From contig NZ_LYVF01000047.1 of assembly GCF_001655685.1 (NCBI RefSeq), positions 1 through 64,000 on the forward strand: a stretch of 64,000 nucleotides of DNA, in the 5' to 3' direction. The notes under the pieces are model-generated. The model was not told where the DNA came from, ran no database searches, and saw only the letters and a program-made list of their open reading frames with translations. This stretch comes from Desulfotomaculum copahuensis. Its GTDB lineage: Bacteria > Bacillota > Desulfotomaculia > Desulfotomaculales > Desulfovirgulaceae. Numbering within the stretch: the stretch's first letter is position 1; each line of letters opens with the position of its first letter. Position numbers and translations under genes: made by a program. Positions 28,520 to 36,723 of the stretch are shown here, in pieces.

Positions 28520-28888
28520 AGCCTGCCGTCAAAAAGTATTTTTTACGGGCAGGATAATCTGTTGACAGGTCGAATAATAAGAGATAGAATCTTCTTTAAA
28601 GGAAAACGGGCCGCTTTTTTAACCATGGACGTCAGGAAGGCGTCCCGGGCGGCCGGTTGACCCGGACATTAGAAAATAAGTGAAACCAAACGACCACGAA
28701 GGTCTGGCCTGCAGGACGCGGGTGGACTGGCGTGGTCTTTTTTCTACACTTTCCGGGAGTGCGGAAATGATCGACCACACGGCTTTTCAGTTAATCCGCA
28801 GTGCAACCCGCGGCCGGGTACGGCGGCAAAAGTGCGGGTGTCCGGTGGAGCGGAGTTGATATCTGTTGAAACAAAGGAGGCATTCATA
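28520..28888 (+). promoter_or_regulatory. Leader of the Co/Ni importer: promoter and attenuator
   Basis: TTGACA (28562-28567) and TAGAAT (28585-28590) with a 17-base spacer form a good sigma-A promoter. GACCACG (28692-28698) pairs with CGTGGTC (28731-28737), followed by six Ts, so an intrinsic terminator sits about 150 bases before cbiM. This is the layout of a riboswitch or attenuator, but the B12 box of cobalamin riboswitches is not seen. Confidence 0.6.
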
Positions 28889-29944
28889 ATGCATATACCC
28901 GACGGTTACCTCAGCCCCCAGACCTGTGCCGTGATGGGGGCGGCCATGCTGCCCGTCTGGGCCACGGCGGTCAAGAAAGTCAAGCAGACCCTGAAAACCC
29001 GCTATGTGCCCTTGATGGCCATCGGCGCGGCCTTTTCCTTCGTTATCATGATGTATAACGTGCCCATTCCCGACGGAACAACCGCGCACGCCGTAGGCGG
29101 GGCGCTGCTGGCCGTGATTCTGGGGCCCTGGGCGGCCAGCATCAGCATCACCGTGGCTCTGGCCATCCAGGCGCTGCTTTTCGGCGACGGCGGCATCCTG
29201 GCCTTCGGGGCCAATGCTTTCAATATGGTTTTTGTGCTGCCCTTTTCGGCATACTATATTTACCGGCTGATTGCCGGCCGCTCGGAAGTATCTTCAGCCC
29301 GGCGCTGGATTGGCGGTCTGGCGGGCGGTTACATCGGCATCGTGCTGGCCGCTGTCTGTGCGGGCACGGAGTTCGGCCTGCAGCCCTTGCTTTTCCACGC
29401 CGCGAACGGATCAGCGTTATACTGCCCCTACCCTTTGAGCATGGCCTTGCCGGCCATGGCACTGGCCCACCTGGCCGTCGCCGGACCGATTGAAGGGGTA
29501 ATCACCGCCCTGGTCATCCGTTATCTGCAGGTCAACAACCCCGCCCTGCTTTCTATTGAAAGCGTGCAGGCGCCGGTGGAATCCCGCGGCTACAAAAAGC
29601 TGTGGTGGGGGTTGGCTATTTTGGTCCTTTTTACGCCGCTGGGCCTGCTGGCCCTGGGGACGGCCTGGGGTGAGTGGGGAGTCGGCGAGTTGAAGGATAA
29701 ACTGGGCTACATTCCGGCCGGCATGCAGCAAATGGCCGACCGCTGGCACGCTTTGATGCCGGACTATGGTTTGCCCGGATTTGATCATAGTTTTCTGCAG
29801 TCGGCCACAGGATACATTCTGGCCGCTGTAGTGGGTGTGGCCGTCATCGCCGGGATCACTTACCTTTTCAGCCGGGCGCAAAAGAATGCCGGCCGGGATG
29901 TTTTCCCGCCGGACAAAAAAGCAAAAGGGACGGAAATCAAGTAA
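28889..29944 (+). CDS. cbiM: Cobalt/nickel ECF transporter S-component CbiM (with C-terminal PDGLE/CbiN-like domain)
   Basis: Substrate-binding membrane subunit of an ECF metal importer. The protein begins MHIPDGYLSPQTC, with the N-terminal Met-His2 metal ligand of CbiM/NikM, and has seven or so membrane segments up to about residue 230. The last 110 residues contain another membrane span (about 310-332) after a loop with GELKDKLGYIPAGM, as in CbiM fused to a CbiN/PDGLE-type domain. At 351 residues it is longer than CbiM alone (about 220-240). The start has AAAGGAGG. cbiQ overlaps by one base. Confidence 0.92.
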   Translation: MHIPDGYLSPQTCAVMGAAMLPVWATAVKKVKQTLKTRYVPLMAIGAAFSFVIMMYNVPIPDGTTAHAVGGALLAVILGPWAASISITVALAIQALLFGDGGILAFGANAFNMVFVLPFSAYYIYRLIAGRSEVSSARRWIGGLAGGYIGIVLAAVCAGTEFGLQPLLFHAANGSALYCPYPLSMALPAMALAHLAVAGPIEGVITALVIRYLQVNNPALLSIESVQAPVESRGYKKLWWGLAILVLFTPLGLLALGTAWGEWGVGELKDKLGYIPAGMQQMADRWHALMPDYGLPGFDHSFLQSATGYILAAVVGVAVIAGITYLFSRAQKNAGRDVFPPDKKAKGTEIK

Positions 29945-31092
29945 TGGATAAGGTGGAAATACCGGCATGGCTCCTGGAAAATCAGGAGCCATTTTCCCCT
30001 CCGGAGCGTCCGCGGCAAAATGGGGAGGAGCGTAACCGTGGCAAAAACAATGGGGAAGGCAGTCCGGTGGCAGTTGATCCGGTTGCCGGTCAAGTTTCCG
30101 GGGCTTGCCGCCATGCCGCCGGCCGGCTGTCAACTGCCGGCCGGACCACCGGGCCGGCCGTTGACAGCCGTGAGCCGGCCGGCGAGGCCGGCGGTTGCAA
30201 CTGTTTGCGCGGCAAACTGAGCCGCGCCGGCTTTGTGGAGAAAACGATCGATGAAATGGCCCGGGTGATGCGGGAAGAGTTTTTCGCCGGGCAAATCGCC
30301 GCCCGGCCGGGGCTGCTGCAGGGCATTGATCCCCGGGTCAAGGTGCTCACCACCCTGTTTTTAATTATCGTGGCCGGGTTAATGCATCATCCGGCCGCCC
30401 TGATCGTCTTCAATCTCTGGATTATATGGCTGGCCCTGGTTTCCCGCGTGCCGCTGCGTTCCTTTTTGAAACGGGTGTGGCTGGTGGTACCTCTATTTAC
30501 CGGCATCATTGTGCTGCCCTCCATCTTCAATCTTGTTCGCCCCGGCGATCCCCTGCTCACCCTGTTTCACTTCGGCCGGCAGTTTCATCTGGGACCCTGG
30601 GTGATGCCGGAAACATTCGCTATTACCCGTCAGGGCGCCCTGGGGGCGCTGGTGCTTGTCATCCGGGTGGGGGCGTCCGTCTCCCTGGCGGTGTTACTTA
30701 CGTTGACCACCCGCTGGCCGGTATTGTTAAAGACATTAAACATAATTTTTGTGCCGCAGATTTTTATCACCGTGCTGGAAATGACCTACCGCTATATATA
30801 CCTTTTTTTACAGACTGCCAGCGACATGTTTGTGGCCCGGAAAAGCCGCACTGTGGGCCGTACTTCCAGCAAAGAACAGCGGCGCTTCGTTTCCGGGGCG
30901 ATGGGCGCCCTGTGGAACAAGGCCTACGCTGTAAGCGAGGAAGTGCACGCGGCGATGGTTTCCCGCGGTTATACCGGCCGTCCCCGGGCCCTGGCCGTCT
31001 TTCAGATGCGTATGCTGGACTGGCTGTGGGCCGGGTTTATGATCGCGGCCGGCGTATTTTTCCTGGGAGGTGACCGCATTCTTGGCTGGTGA
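29944..31092 (+). CDS. cbiQ: ECF transporter T-component CbiQ, long N-terminus
   Basis: Membrane scaffold joining CbiM to the ATPase CbiO. The 382-residue protein has the CbiQ core from about residue 120 (GIDPRVKVLTTLFLIIVAGL) with the coupling motif near the C-terminus (AAMVSRGYTGRPRAL). The first 110 residues are an unusual hydrophilic extension of low complexity, encoded partly by a palindrome at 30123-30169. Typical CbiQ has about 250-270 residues. The stop overlaps cbiO by 11 bases. Confidence 0.9.
   Translation: MDKVEIPAWLLENQEPFSPPERPRQNGEERNRGKNNGEGSPVAVDPVAGQVSGACRHAAGRLSTAGRTTGPAVDSREPAGEAGGCNCLRGKLSRAGFVEKTIDEMARVMREEFFAGQIAARPGLLQGIDPRVKVLTTLFLIIVAGLMHHPAALIVFNLWIIWLALVSRVPLRSFLKRVWLVVPLFTGIIVLPSIFNLVRPGDPLLTLFHFGRQFHLGPWVMPETFAITRQGALGALVLVIRVGASVSLAVLLTLTTRWPVLLKTLNIIFVPQIFITVLEMTYRYIYLFLQTASDMFVARKSRTVGRTSSKEQRRFVSGAMGALWNKAYAVSEEVHAAMVSRGYTGRPRALAVFQMRMLDWLWAGFMIAAGVFFLGGDRILGW
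30123..30170 (+). repeat. Palindrome inside the CbiQ N-terminal extension
   Basis: CCGGCTGTCAAC (30123-30134) is mirrored by GTTGACAGCCG (30160-30170), and the bases between them are also largely self-complementary (GCCGGCCGG and CCGGGCCGGCC). Confidence 0.7.
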
Positions 31093-31885
31093 AATATTAT
31101 TTCAACTGAAAAACGTCAGTTATCAATACCCGGGCGGGGAGGAAGCGCTGACCGGCATCGACCTGTCCATTTACCGGGGGGAAAAGGTGGTTCTGCTGGG
31201 GGCCAACGGCTGCGGCAAGTCCACCCTGCTCAAGGTGCTGGACGGGCTGCAGTTTCCCGGCCGGGGAAGTATTTACGCCTTCGGGGAAATATTAAACGAA
31301 GCAAACCTGGCGCGGGAGGAATTTTCCTTCGCCTTCCGCCGGCGGGTGAGCTTTGTGTTTCAAAACTCCGAGGCGCAGTTGTTCAATCCCAGTGTATGGG
31401 AAGAAATCGCTTTCGGGCCGGTGCAGATGGGTCTGGAGCCCGGAGAGGTGCGCCGGCGGGTGGAAGGGGTGATTGCCATGCTGGGCCTGGAGCATGTTCA
31501 GGACCGGCCGCCCTTTAAACTGAGCGGCGGGGAAAAGAAAAAGGTGGCCATCGCTTCGGTGCTTTCGATCAACCCGGAAATGCTGCTACTGGACGAGCCC
31601 ACCAACGGACTGGATCCACGCACCAGGCGCTGGCTGATCAACCTGCTCCGGCAGCTCAACGCGGCCGGCAAGACACTGGTCACCGCCACCCATGACCTGG
31701 ACATGGTGGATGAAATCGCCGACCGGGTGCTGGTTTTCAGCGAGGACCACCGGTTGGTGGCCACCGGCACACCGGAGGAAGTTTTGAGCGACCGGGAACT
31801 GCTGCTGCGGGTGAACCTGGTGGACGAACAGTTTCACCGTCATGTGCACGAGGGCGGCCACCGGCATTACCACGCCCACGGTTAG
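31082..31885 (+). CDS. cbiO: ECF transporter ATPase CbiO
   Basis: ABC ATPase that powers CbiMQ. The roughly 267-residue protein has Walker A GANGCGKSTLLK, the Q-loop SFVFQNSEAQLF, the signature LSGGEKKKVAIASVL, Walker B LLLDEPTNGLD and the H-loop TATHDLD. The C-terminal tail has six His in the last 20 residues (QFHRHVHEGGHRHYHAHG), hinting at metal binding. TTG 31082 has GGGAGG upstream; GTG 31070 is the alternative. Confidence 0.95.
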   Translation: MAGEILFQLKNVSYQYPGGEEALTGIDLSIYRGEKVVLLGANGCGKSTLLKVLDGLQFPGRGSIYAFGEILNEANLAREEFSFAFRRRVSFVFQNSEAQLFNPSVWEEIAFGPVQMGLEPGEVRRRVEGVIAMLGLEHVQDRPPFKLSGGEKKKVAIASVLSINPEMLLLDEPTNGLDPRTRRWLINLLRQLNAAGKTLVTATHDLDMVDEIADRVLVFSEDHRLVATGTPEEVLSDRELLLRVNLVDEQFHRHVHEGGHRHYHAHG

Positions 31886-31979
31886 TGCCGGCCGGGACTG
31901 GGCAAGGGGATGGTGCCGGGGCGTCCGTACAGTTTCATTTTTCTGAACAGGCAATTATCCTGATTGGAGGTATTTTTTG

Positions 31980-32882
31980 ATGCATACAGACATTGTACGT
32001 GGCCATGAGGTGTGGCTGGAGCCCACCCACCTGCATTTTCACACCGGCGGGGAAATTGAGGTGAAGGCCCTCTGGGGGCATATGATGCGCCGGGACGGCA
32101 TGGGCCGGGCCGAACACTGGCGCTGTTACGCCCTGGCGCCGGACGGCGTCCGGCACGAATTGGAACCGCTGCCCGGGGAAGGCCTGTATCACATGCTTTA
32201 CCTGCCGGCCGGTGCGGAAGGTCTGTACACCGTGGTGGTGGAAAACGACGCCGGCGTGTTCTGTACATTGCCCGGCGGGACGGTAAAGGAAGGTTCGCGC
32301 CGGGAGCACCCGCAGGCGCTGAAATGCGCCCGCTATTACCAGTGGGCGCGGGTAACCGTGCCGGTGGGACACGATGTGCACGGCCACGGTGTGAACCTGG
32401 CCGGCGCACACCACCATGACCCGGGGCGCCGCGATGATGCCGGGGAACACGGCCACCGGCACGGCGTCGCGCATGCCGGGCGCCATGAACATGTGTCCTG
32501 CTGTCACGGGCACGGGGATGAGCATGCGCATGCGCACGATTCCGGGCATGAACACGGGCACGGCGTTGCTTTGGCGGGCGGCCTGGACATTGTCCCGGCG
32601 GCAGTGCGGCCGTTTCATCCGGGAGACAGCCTTGATTTGCAGGTGCTCTACCGGGGGCGGCCGCTGGCCGGCGCAACCGTCAGGGCGACCTATCATCTCT
32701 TTGAGGGCGCGGATTATCCCCGGGCCGGCCTGACCGGACCGGATGGAAAAGTAGCTTTTACCTTTGAGCAAAAAGGTCATTGGATGTTCATTGTCAATCA
32801 TACCGATGCTTCCGGGGCGGTGGCCGGTGAGTATGACGGCCTGGAGTTGACCGCCACACTGGTCGTTCCGGGTGTGCGGTAA
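31980..32882 (+). CDS. Histidine-rich DUF4198-like protein of the Co/Ni importer
   Basis: A 300-residue protein with two beta-sandwich-like parts. The N-terminal part (GHEVWLEPTHLHFHTGGEIEVKALWGH in pieces) and the C-terminal part (YRGRPLAGATVRATYHLFEG, GHWMFIVNHTD) resemble DUF4198/NikK proteins, which accompany CbiM/NikM importers. Between them (about 125-200) lies a His-rich stretch with more than 20 His and a CC pair, fit to bind Ni, Co or Zn. No signal peptide is visible, which is odd because NikK-type proteins are exported. ATG 31980 has TTGGAGG upstream. Confidence 0.7.
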   Translation: MHTDIVRGHEVWLEPTHLHFHTGGEIEVKALWGHMMRRDGMGRAEHWRCYALAPDGVRHELEPLPGEGLYHMLYLPAGAEGLYTVVVENDAGVFCTLPGGTVKEGSRREHPQALKCARYYQWARVTVPVGHDVHGHGVNLAGAHHHDPGRRDDAGEHGHRHGVAHAGRHEHVSCCHGHGDEHAHAHDSGHEHGHGVALAGGLDIVPAAVRPFHPGDSLDLQVLYRGRPLAGATVRATYHLFEGADYPRAGLTGPDGKVAFTFEQKGHWMFIVNHTDASGAVAGEYDGLELTATLVVPGVR

Positions 32883-32910
32883 CATTGCCGTTATTGGATT
32901 TGGTGACCGG

Positions 32911-32939
32911 TTGTAATATTCAGTCTGTGATGGTATAAT
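32911..32939 (+). promoter_or_regulatory. Sigma-A promoter for the MBL-fold gene
   Basis: TTGTAA (32911-32916), a 17-base spacer and TATAAT (32934-32939). Confidence 0.65.
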
Positions 32940-32974
32940 TTTTGCGTGCCGGTAAACCAGTAAGATTATGGCGG

Positions 32975-33004
32975 CCCCGCTGTTTCCCGTCGGAAACAGC
33001 GGGG
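32975..33004 (+). promoter_or_regulatory. Very stable 13-bp hairpin in the 5' leader
   Basis: CCCCGCTGTTTCC (32975-32987) pairs perfectly with GGAAACAGCGGGG (32992-33004) around CGTC. It lies about 30 bases downstream of the promoter and 35 bases before the start codon. No T run follows directly, so it is either an mRNA-stabilising or regulatory hairpin rather than a plain terminator. Confidence 0.6.
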
Positions 33005-33038
33005 CTAAAGCTGTGTTTTTGAACAGGGGGGATGCCCA

Positions 33039-34001
33039 TTGTTACCCGTACACCGCATTGTTGTGCCCACGCCTTATCCGGTGGGTCCGGTCAATGCCTA
33101 TCTGATTACCGCCCGGCCTTATACCCTGGTGGATCCCGGCCCGGATACGGAGCAGGCGCGGGAAGTGCTGCGGGAAGGAGTGGTCCGGCAGGGACTGCAA
33201 CTGGAGCAAATTGAACGGGTGATGCTCACCCATTACCATTCGGACCACAGCGGTCTGGCCCAGTGGGTGCATGAACTGTCCGGTGCGCCTGTCTACCTGC
33301 ACCCTTATGAGTTGCCCAAGTTGAGCGGGAATTACGATTTCGTTTCCGACCGGCTGCCGTTTGTACTGGAGGCCGGAGTGCCGGAGGAAGTAATCCGCCT
33401 GGTCACCGCCGACCGGGACAGGCTACCCAAGCCGTTTGTCTGCGGGGAAAATGTGGTCACGCTGCTGGATGGCGAAGAACTGCCCTTTGAGGGGGGCAGT
33501 TGGCAGGTACTGCACCTGCCCGGTCATGCCCCGGGACACCTCTGTTTTTACGACCGGCAGGGCGGAGTGCTGCTTTCCGGCGACTTCCTGCTGCCGCACA
33601 TCACCCCCAACCCGATGCTCGAGCCGGATCCGGAAAACCCGCTGCGGCGCAACCCCAGCCTCACCCAGTACCTGGCCGGTCTGGAAAGAATCAAGGCCAT
33701 GGACATTGAACGGGTATGGCCCGGGCACGGGGAGTCCATGGCAGATTATCGTCCGGTGGTGGCGGCGTCACAACAGCATCACCGGGAGCGCTGCGATGAA
33801 CTGACCGGCCTGCTGCGGCAAAACGGGGAGATGACCGCTTTTCAGTTGAGCCGCCGGCTTTATCCGGACCTGAAAGGTTTCAATAACTTCCTCGGTCTTT
33901 CAGAGGTGCAGGCGCACCTTGACGTGCTGGAAAGCCGGGGCCGGGTGCGGGGGCAAAAGAAGGCGGGTGTGGTTTATTACCGGACGGCCGGGGACGCTTG
34001 A
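33039..34001 (+). CDS. Metallo-beta-lactamase-fold hydrolase
   Basis: A 320-residue protein of the MBL superfamily. The zinc ligands are visible: THYHSDHSG (HxHxDH), HLPGHAPGHLCFY and LLSGDFLL, then GHG near the end of the core. The last 75 residues form a winged-helix-like domain (ELTGLLRQNGEMTAFQLSRRL, VQAHLDVLESRGRVRGQ), as in the LACTB2/RNase-like group. Substrate unknown: thioester or nucleic acid are both possible. TTG 33039 follows a G-rich site. Confidence 0.85.
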   Translation: MLPVHRIVVPTPYPVGPVNAYLITARPYTLVDPGPDTEQAREVLREGVVRQGLQLEQIERVMLTHYHSDHSGLAQWVHELSGAPVYLHPYELPKLSGNYDFVSDRLPFVLEAGVPEEVIRLVTADRDRLPKPFVCGENVVTLLDGEELPFEGGSWQVLHLPGHAPGHLCFYDRQGGVLLSGDFLLPHITPNPMLEPDPENPLRRNPSLTQYLAGLERIKAMDIERVWPGHGESMADYRPVVAASQQHHRERCDELTGLLRQNGEMTAFQLSRRLYPDLKGFNNFLGLSEVQAHLDVLESRGRVRGQKKAGVVYYRTAGDA

Positions 34002-34284
34002 GACACGCTGTTGCCCGGCGGAAGCGGCGGGCCGGCTGGGGAGCATACTTTTAAAACGGGATTCCGGTTTTAGCCAGGGGGGATCCGGCAGTGGTGCAGG
34101 ACTGGTGAAAGTAGATTTTGACTATAATATGGTTAAGAAATATGGCCGCATTGTTCCCGCCGGCATCGTCACCCCATTTATTTTGCAGCTTTGCCGGTGG
34201 GATCAACAGGCGTGCCCCGGTATGCCGGCCGCCGGCGACCGGCTTTTATTTCCGGCGCGGCTTTTTGATTTGGAGGGAAAATAA
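34002..34284 (+). other. Gap before murT with a possible short ORF
   Basis: A 51-codon frame (34129-34284, starting MVKKYGRIVPAG) ends at the base before murT, but has no convincing ribosome site. A TATAAT at 34123 may instead be a promoter -10 for murT. I do not call it a gene. Confidence 0.3.
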
Positions 34285-35937
34285 TTGCGTTTCTTGATCG
34301 CCCTGTGGGCCGGCAAGTTGGTGATGTGGCTGGTGCGGGTGCTGGGACGGGGCAAGGGTTCGTCCCTGCCCGGAATGGTGGCGCTGAAATTAGACCCGCA
34401 AATACTGCGCCGCCTGGCCCGGCAACCCCGCCGGGGCGTGCTCATGACCACCGGCACCAACGGCAAGACCACCACCAACAATATGATTGCCCGGGTGGTG
34501 TCGGCCGCCGGTTATTCCACGGTGGTGAACACCGAGGGTGCCAATCTGATCACCGGGGTGACCGCGGCTTTCCTCAAACGGGCCACCGTTACCGGGCGGG
34601 TGGACTGCGACTATGCCCTGCTGGAAGTGGATGAAGCTTCCTTTCCCCGGGTTACCCGCCAGGTAAGGCCGGGTATAGTGGTGATCACCAACTTTTTCCG
34701 TGATCAGCTGGACCGGTATGGTGAGCTGGATAAAACCATCACCCTGATCAAAGACGCCCTGCAGGACATGCCGGGGGACGGGAGTTATCCCGGACAACTG
34801 GATCAATCGTCCCTTGCCGGAAACGGCCTCTTTGCGGATGGGCCGCTTTCCGGGCAGCCCGGCCCCGCCGTGACAGATGCGTCCGGCAATGCAACCCGCA
34901 CCGGCAAAGACGGGCCGGGCGCCGCCCTCCCGGCGGCCGGCGCCGGGACTGACGAGCCGTCCGGCGCGGTGCACCGGGACGGACGGGAATCTACCGTTCC
35001 GGTGGAAGGCATACCTTGTCCGGCGGCTACCCGGCTGGTGCTCAATGCCGACGACCCGTTGGTGGCCCAGTTTGCCCAAACAACTGGCCTGACGGCCGTT
35101 TATTACGGTTTGGGGGCGCACGCCGGTGTTTCCCGGCAGGCCGCCGCCGCCCGGGAAGCCAAGTTTTGCCCCCGCTGCGGCAGCGAACTGGTTTATGCCT
35201 ATTATCACTACAGTCAACTGGGCAATTATCATTGCCCCGGCTGCGGTTTTACGCGGCCGGAGGCGGCTGTGGAGGGACTGGAGGCACATGCGGCGGGCAC
35301 GGCCGGCGCCTGCCGCATCCGTTTTCCGGGGGGCGGCCGGTCGCTGGTCATCCCCGTGCACGGCCTGTACAATCTCTACAACGGTTTGGCCGCCTTCACC
35401 GCCGGACTGCTGCTGGGCATTGATCCTGACACCATTATTGCCGCCCTTGGAGCCTACACCCCGGCCACCGGGCGGATGGAGCGTTTCAATTACCGGGGTA
35501 AAAAAACCGTGCTGTTGAACCTGGTCAAGAACCCCACCGGCTTCAACGAGGGTCTGGCCGCCCTGCTGGCCATGGACGGGCCGGTGGATGTGCTCATTGC
35601 CATCAACGATAATGATGCCGACGGCCGGGACATTTCCTGGCTGTGGGATGTGGATTTCGAGGTGCTGGAGGAAGGCCACCGCCCGGTTGCCCAGTTCGTT
35701 TGCACCGGATTACGGGGCGCGGAGATGGGCGTGCGCCTCAAATACGCCGGGGTGCCGGTGGACAAGATCCGGGTTTGCGACAGCCTGACGGACGCCGTGC
35801 GCCTGGTGCTGGACGGTCCGGGGCGGGCGGCCTGCCTGCTGGCCACCTATACCGCCCTCTGGCCGGTGGAACGGATTTTGAGCGGCTACGCGGAAAGGGA
35901 GCAGAAACATGTTGCAAATCTGCCATCTGTATCCTGA
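34285..35937 (+). CDS. murT: Lipid II isoglutaminyl synthase subunit MurT
   Basis: ATP-dependent ligase half of MurT-GatD, which amidates D-Glu in the peptidoglycan stem of lipid II. The 550-residue protein has the Mur ligase ATP site TTGTNGKTTTNN at about residue 55, a four-Cys zinc ribbon (CPRCGSEL ... CPGCGF) at about 295-320, and the C-terminal DUF1727. Between about 165 and 250 there is an extra low-complexity stretch rich in Gly, Pro, Ala and Asp which makes it about 90 residues longer than usual. TTG 34285 has GGAGGG 8 bases upstream. gatD overlaps by 29 bases. Confidence 0.94.
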   Translation: MRFLIALWAGKLVMWLVRVLGRGKGSSLPGMVALKLDPQILRRLARQPRRGVLMTTGTNGKTTTNNMIARVVSAAGYSTVVNTEGANLITGVTAAFLKRATVTGRVDCDYALLEVDEASFPRVTRQVRPGIVVITNFFRDQLDRYGELDKTITLIKDALQDMPGDGSYPGQLDQSSLAGNGLFADGPLSGQPGPAVTDASGNATRTGKDGPGAALPAAGAGTDEPSGAVHRDGRESTVPVEGIPCPAATRLVLNADDPLVAQFAQTTGLTAVYYGLGAHAGVSRQAAAAREAKFCPRCGSELVYAYYHYSQLGNYHCPGCGFTRPEAAVEGLEAHAAGTAGACRIRFPGGGRSLVIPVHGLYNLYNGLAAFTAGLLLGIDPDTIIAALGAYTPATGRMERFNYRGKKTVLLNLVKNPTGFNEGLAALLAMDGPVDVLIAINDNDADGRDISWLWDVDFEVLEEGHRPVAQFVCTGLRGAEMGVRLKYAGVPVDKIRVCDSLTDAVRLVLDGPGRAACLLATYTALWPVERILSGYAEREQKHVANLPSVS

Positions 35938-36631
35938 CCTGCTCAACCTTTATGGAGACCGGGGCAATGTGATTGCCTTCACCCGGCGCTGCCGCTGGCG
36001 CGGTTTGGAGGTAACGGTGCGCCCGGTCAATTTGGGCGAAAAAGTGGATTTCAAGGAAATGGACTTTCTTTTCCTGGGCGGCGGTTCCGACCGGGAACAG
36101 AACCTGATGGCGGAAGATTTGATGGAGCGGGCCGGTTCCCTGCAGGCGGCCGTTGAAGACGGGTTGGTGGTGCTGGCCATCTGCGGCGGCTATCAGTTGC
36201 TGGGCCGTTACTACCGCACGCTGGAGGGCCGGACCATTCCCGGGCTGGGCCTGCTTGACTTTTACACCGAAGCGGGCCGGAAAAGGTTGATCGGCAACGT
36301 GGCGGTGGAAGTTGAACTGGCCGGTGAAAAAGTGCGCATCGTAGGCTTTGAAAACCATTCCGGCCAGACCGTACTGGGAAGCACCGCCCCCCTGGGCCGG
36401 GTGCTGGCCGGTAACGGCAACAACGGCCGGGACGGCGGCGAGGGAGCCCGGTATAAAAACACTTTCTGCTCCTACCTGCACGGTCCGTTATTACCGAAAA
36501 ACCCGCGTCTGACCGATCACCTGATCCGCCTCGCCATGCAGCGCCGGGGACTGCCCGGCGGGCTGGCACCCCTGGACGATGCTTTGGAACAGGCCGCCGG
36601 GGATGTGATGCTTCACCGGCTGTTACGGTAA
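35909..36631 (+). CDS. gatD: Lipid II isoglutaminyl synthase glutamine amidotransferase subunit GatD
   Basis: Supplies ammonia to MurT from glutamine. The 240-residue class I (CobB/CobQ-like) amidotransferase has the nucleophile in LAICGGYQLLGRYY and the catalytic His in FCSYLHGPLLPKNP. The start lies inside the end of murT, so the two are coupled. This pair is essential or important in many Gram-positive bacteria. Confidence 0.95.
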   Translation: MLQICHLYPDLLNLYGDRGNVIAFTRRCRWRGLEVTVRPVNLGEKVDFKEMDFLFLGGGSDREQNLMAEDLMERAGSLQAAVEDGLVVLAICGGYQLLGRYYRTLEGRTIPGLGLLDFYTEAGRKRLIGNVAVEVELAGEKVRIVGFENHSGQTVLGSTAPLGRVLAGNGNNGRDGGEGARYKNTFCSYLHGPLLPKNPRLTDHLIRLAMQRRGLPGGLAPLDDALEQAAGDVMLHRLLR

Positions 36632-36723
36632 TCCAAAGGCAGTGTTTCATCCGGCTGGACGGGGTTATCCGGAAGAGTGCAATCACCGTGCTCCGGGCGG
36701 CCGGAATGCAAGGGGGGGTTTTG

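Noticed and set aside
28597-28888. Cobalamin riboswitch before cbiM
   Set aside because: No B12 box or GCCACTG core was found, although promoter and terminator are present.
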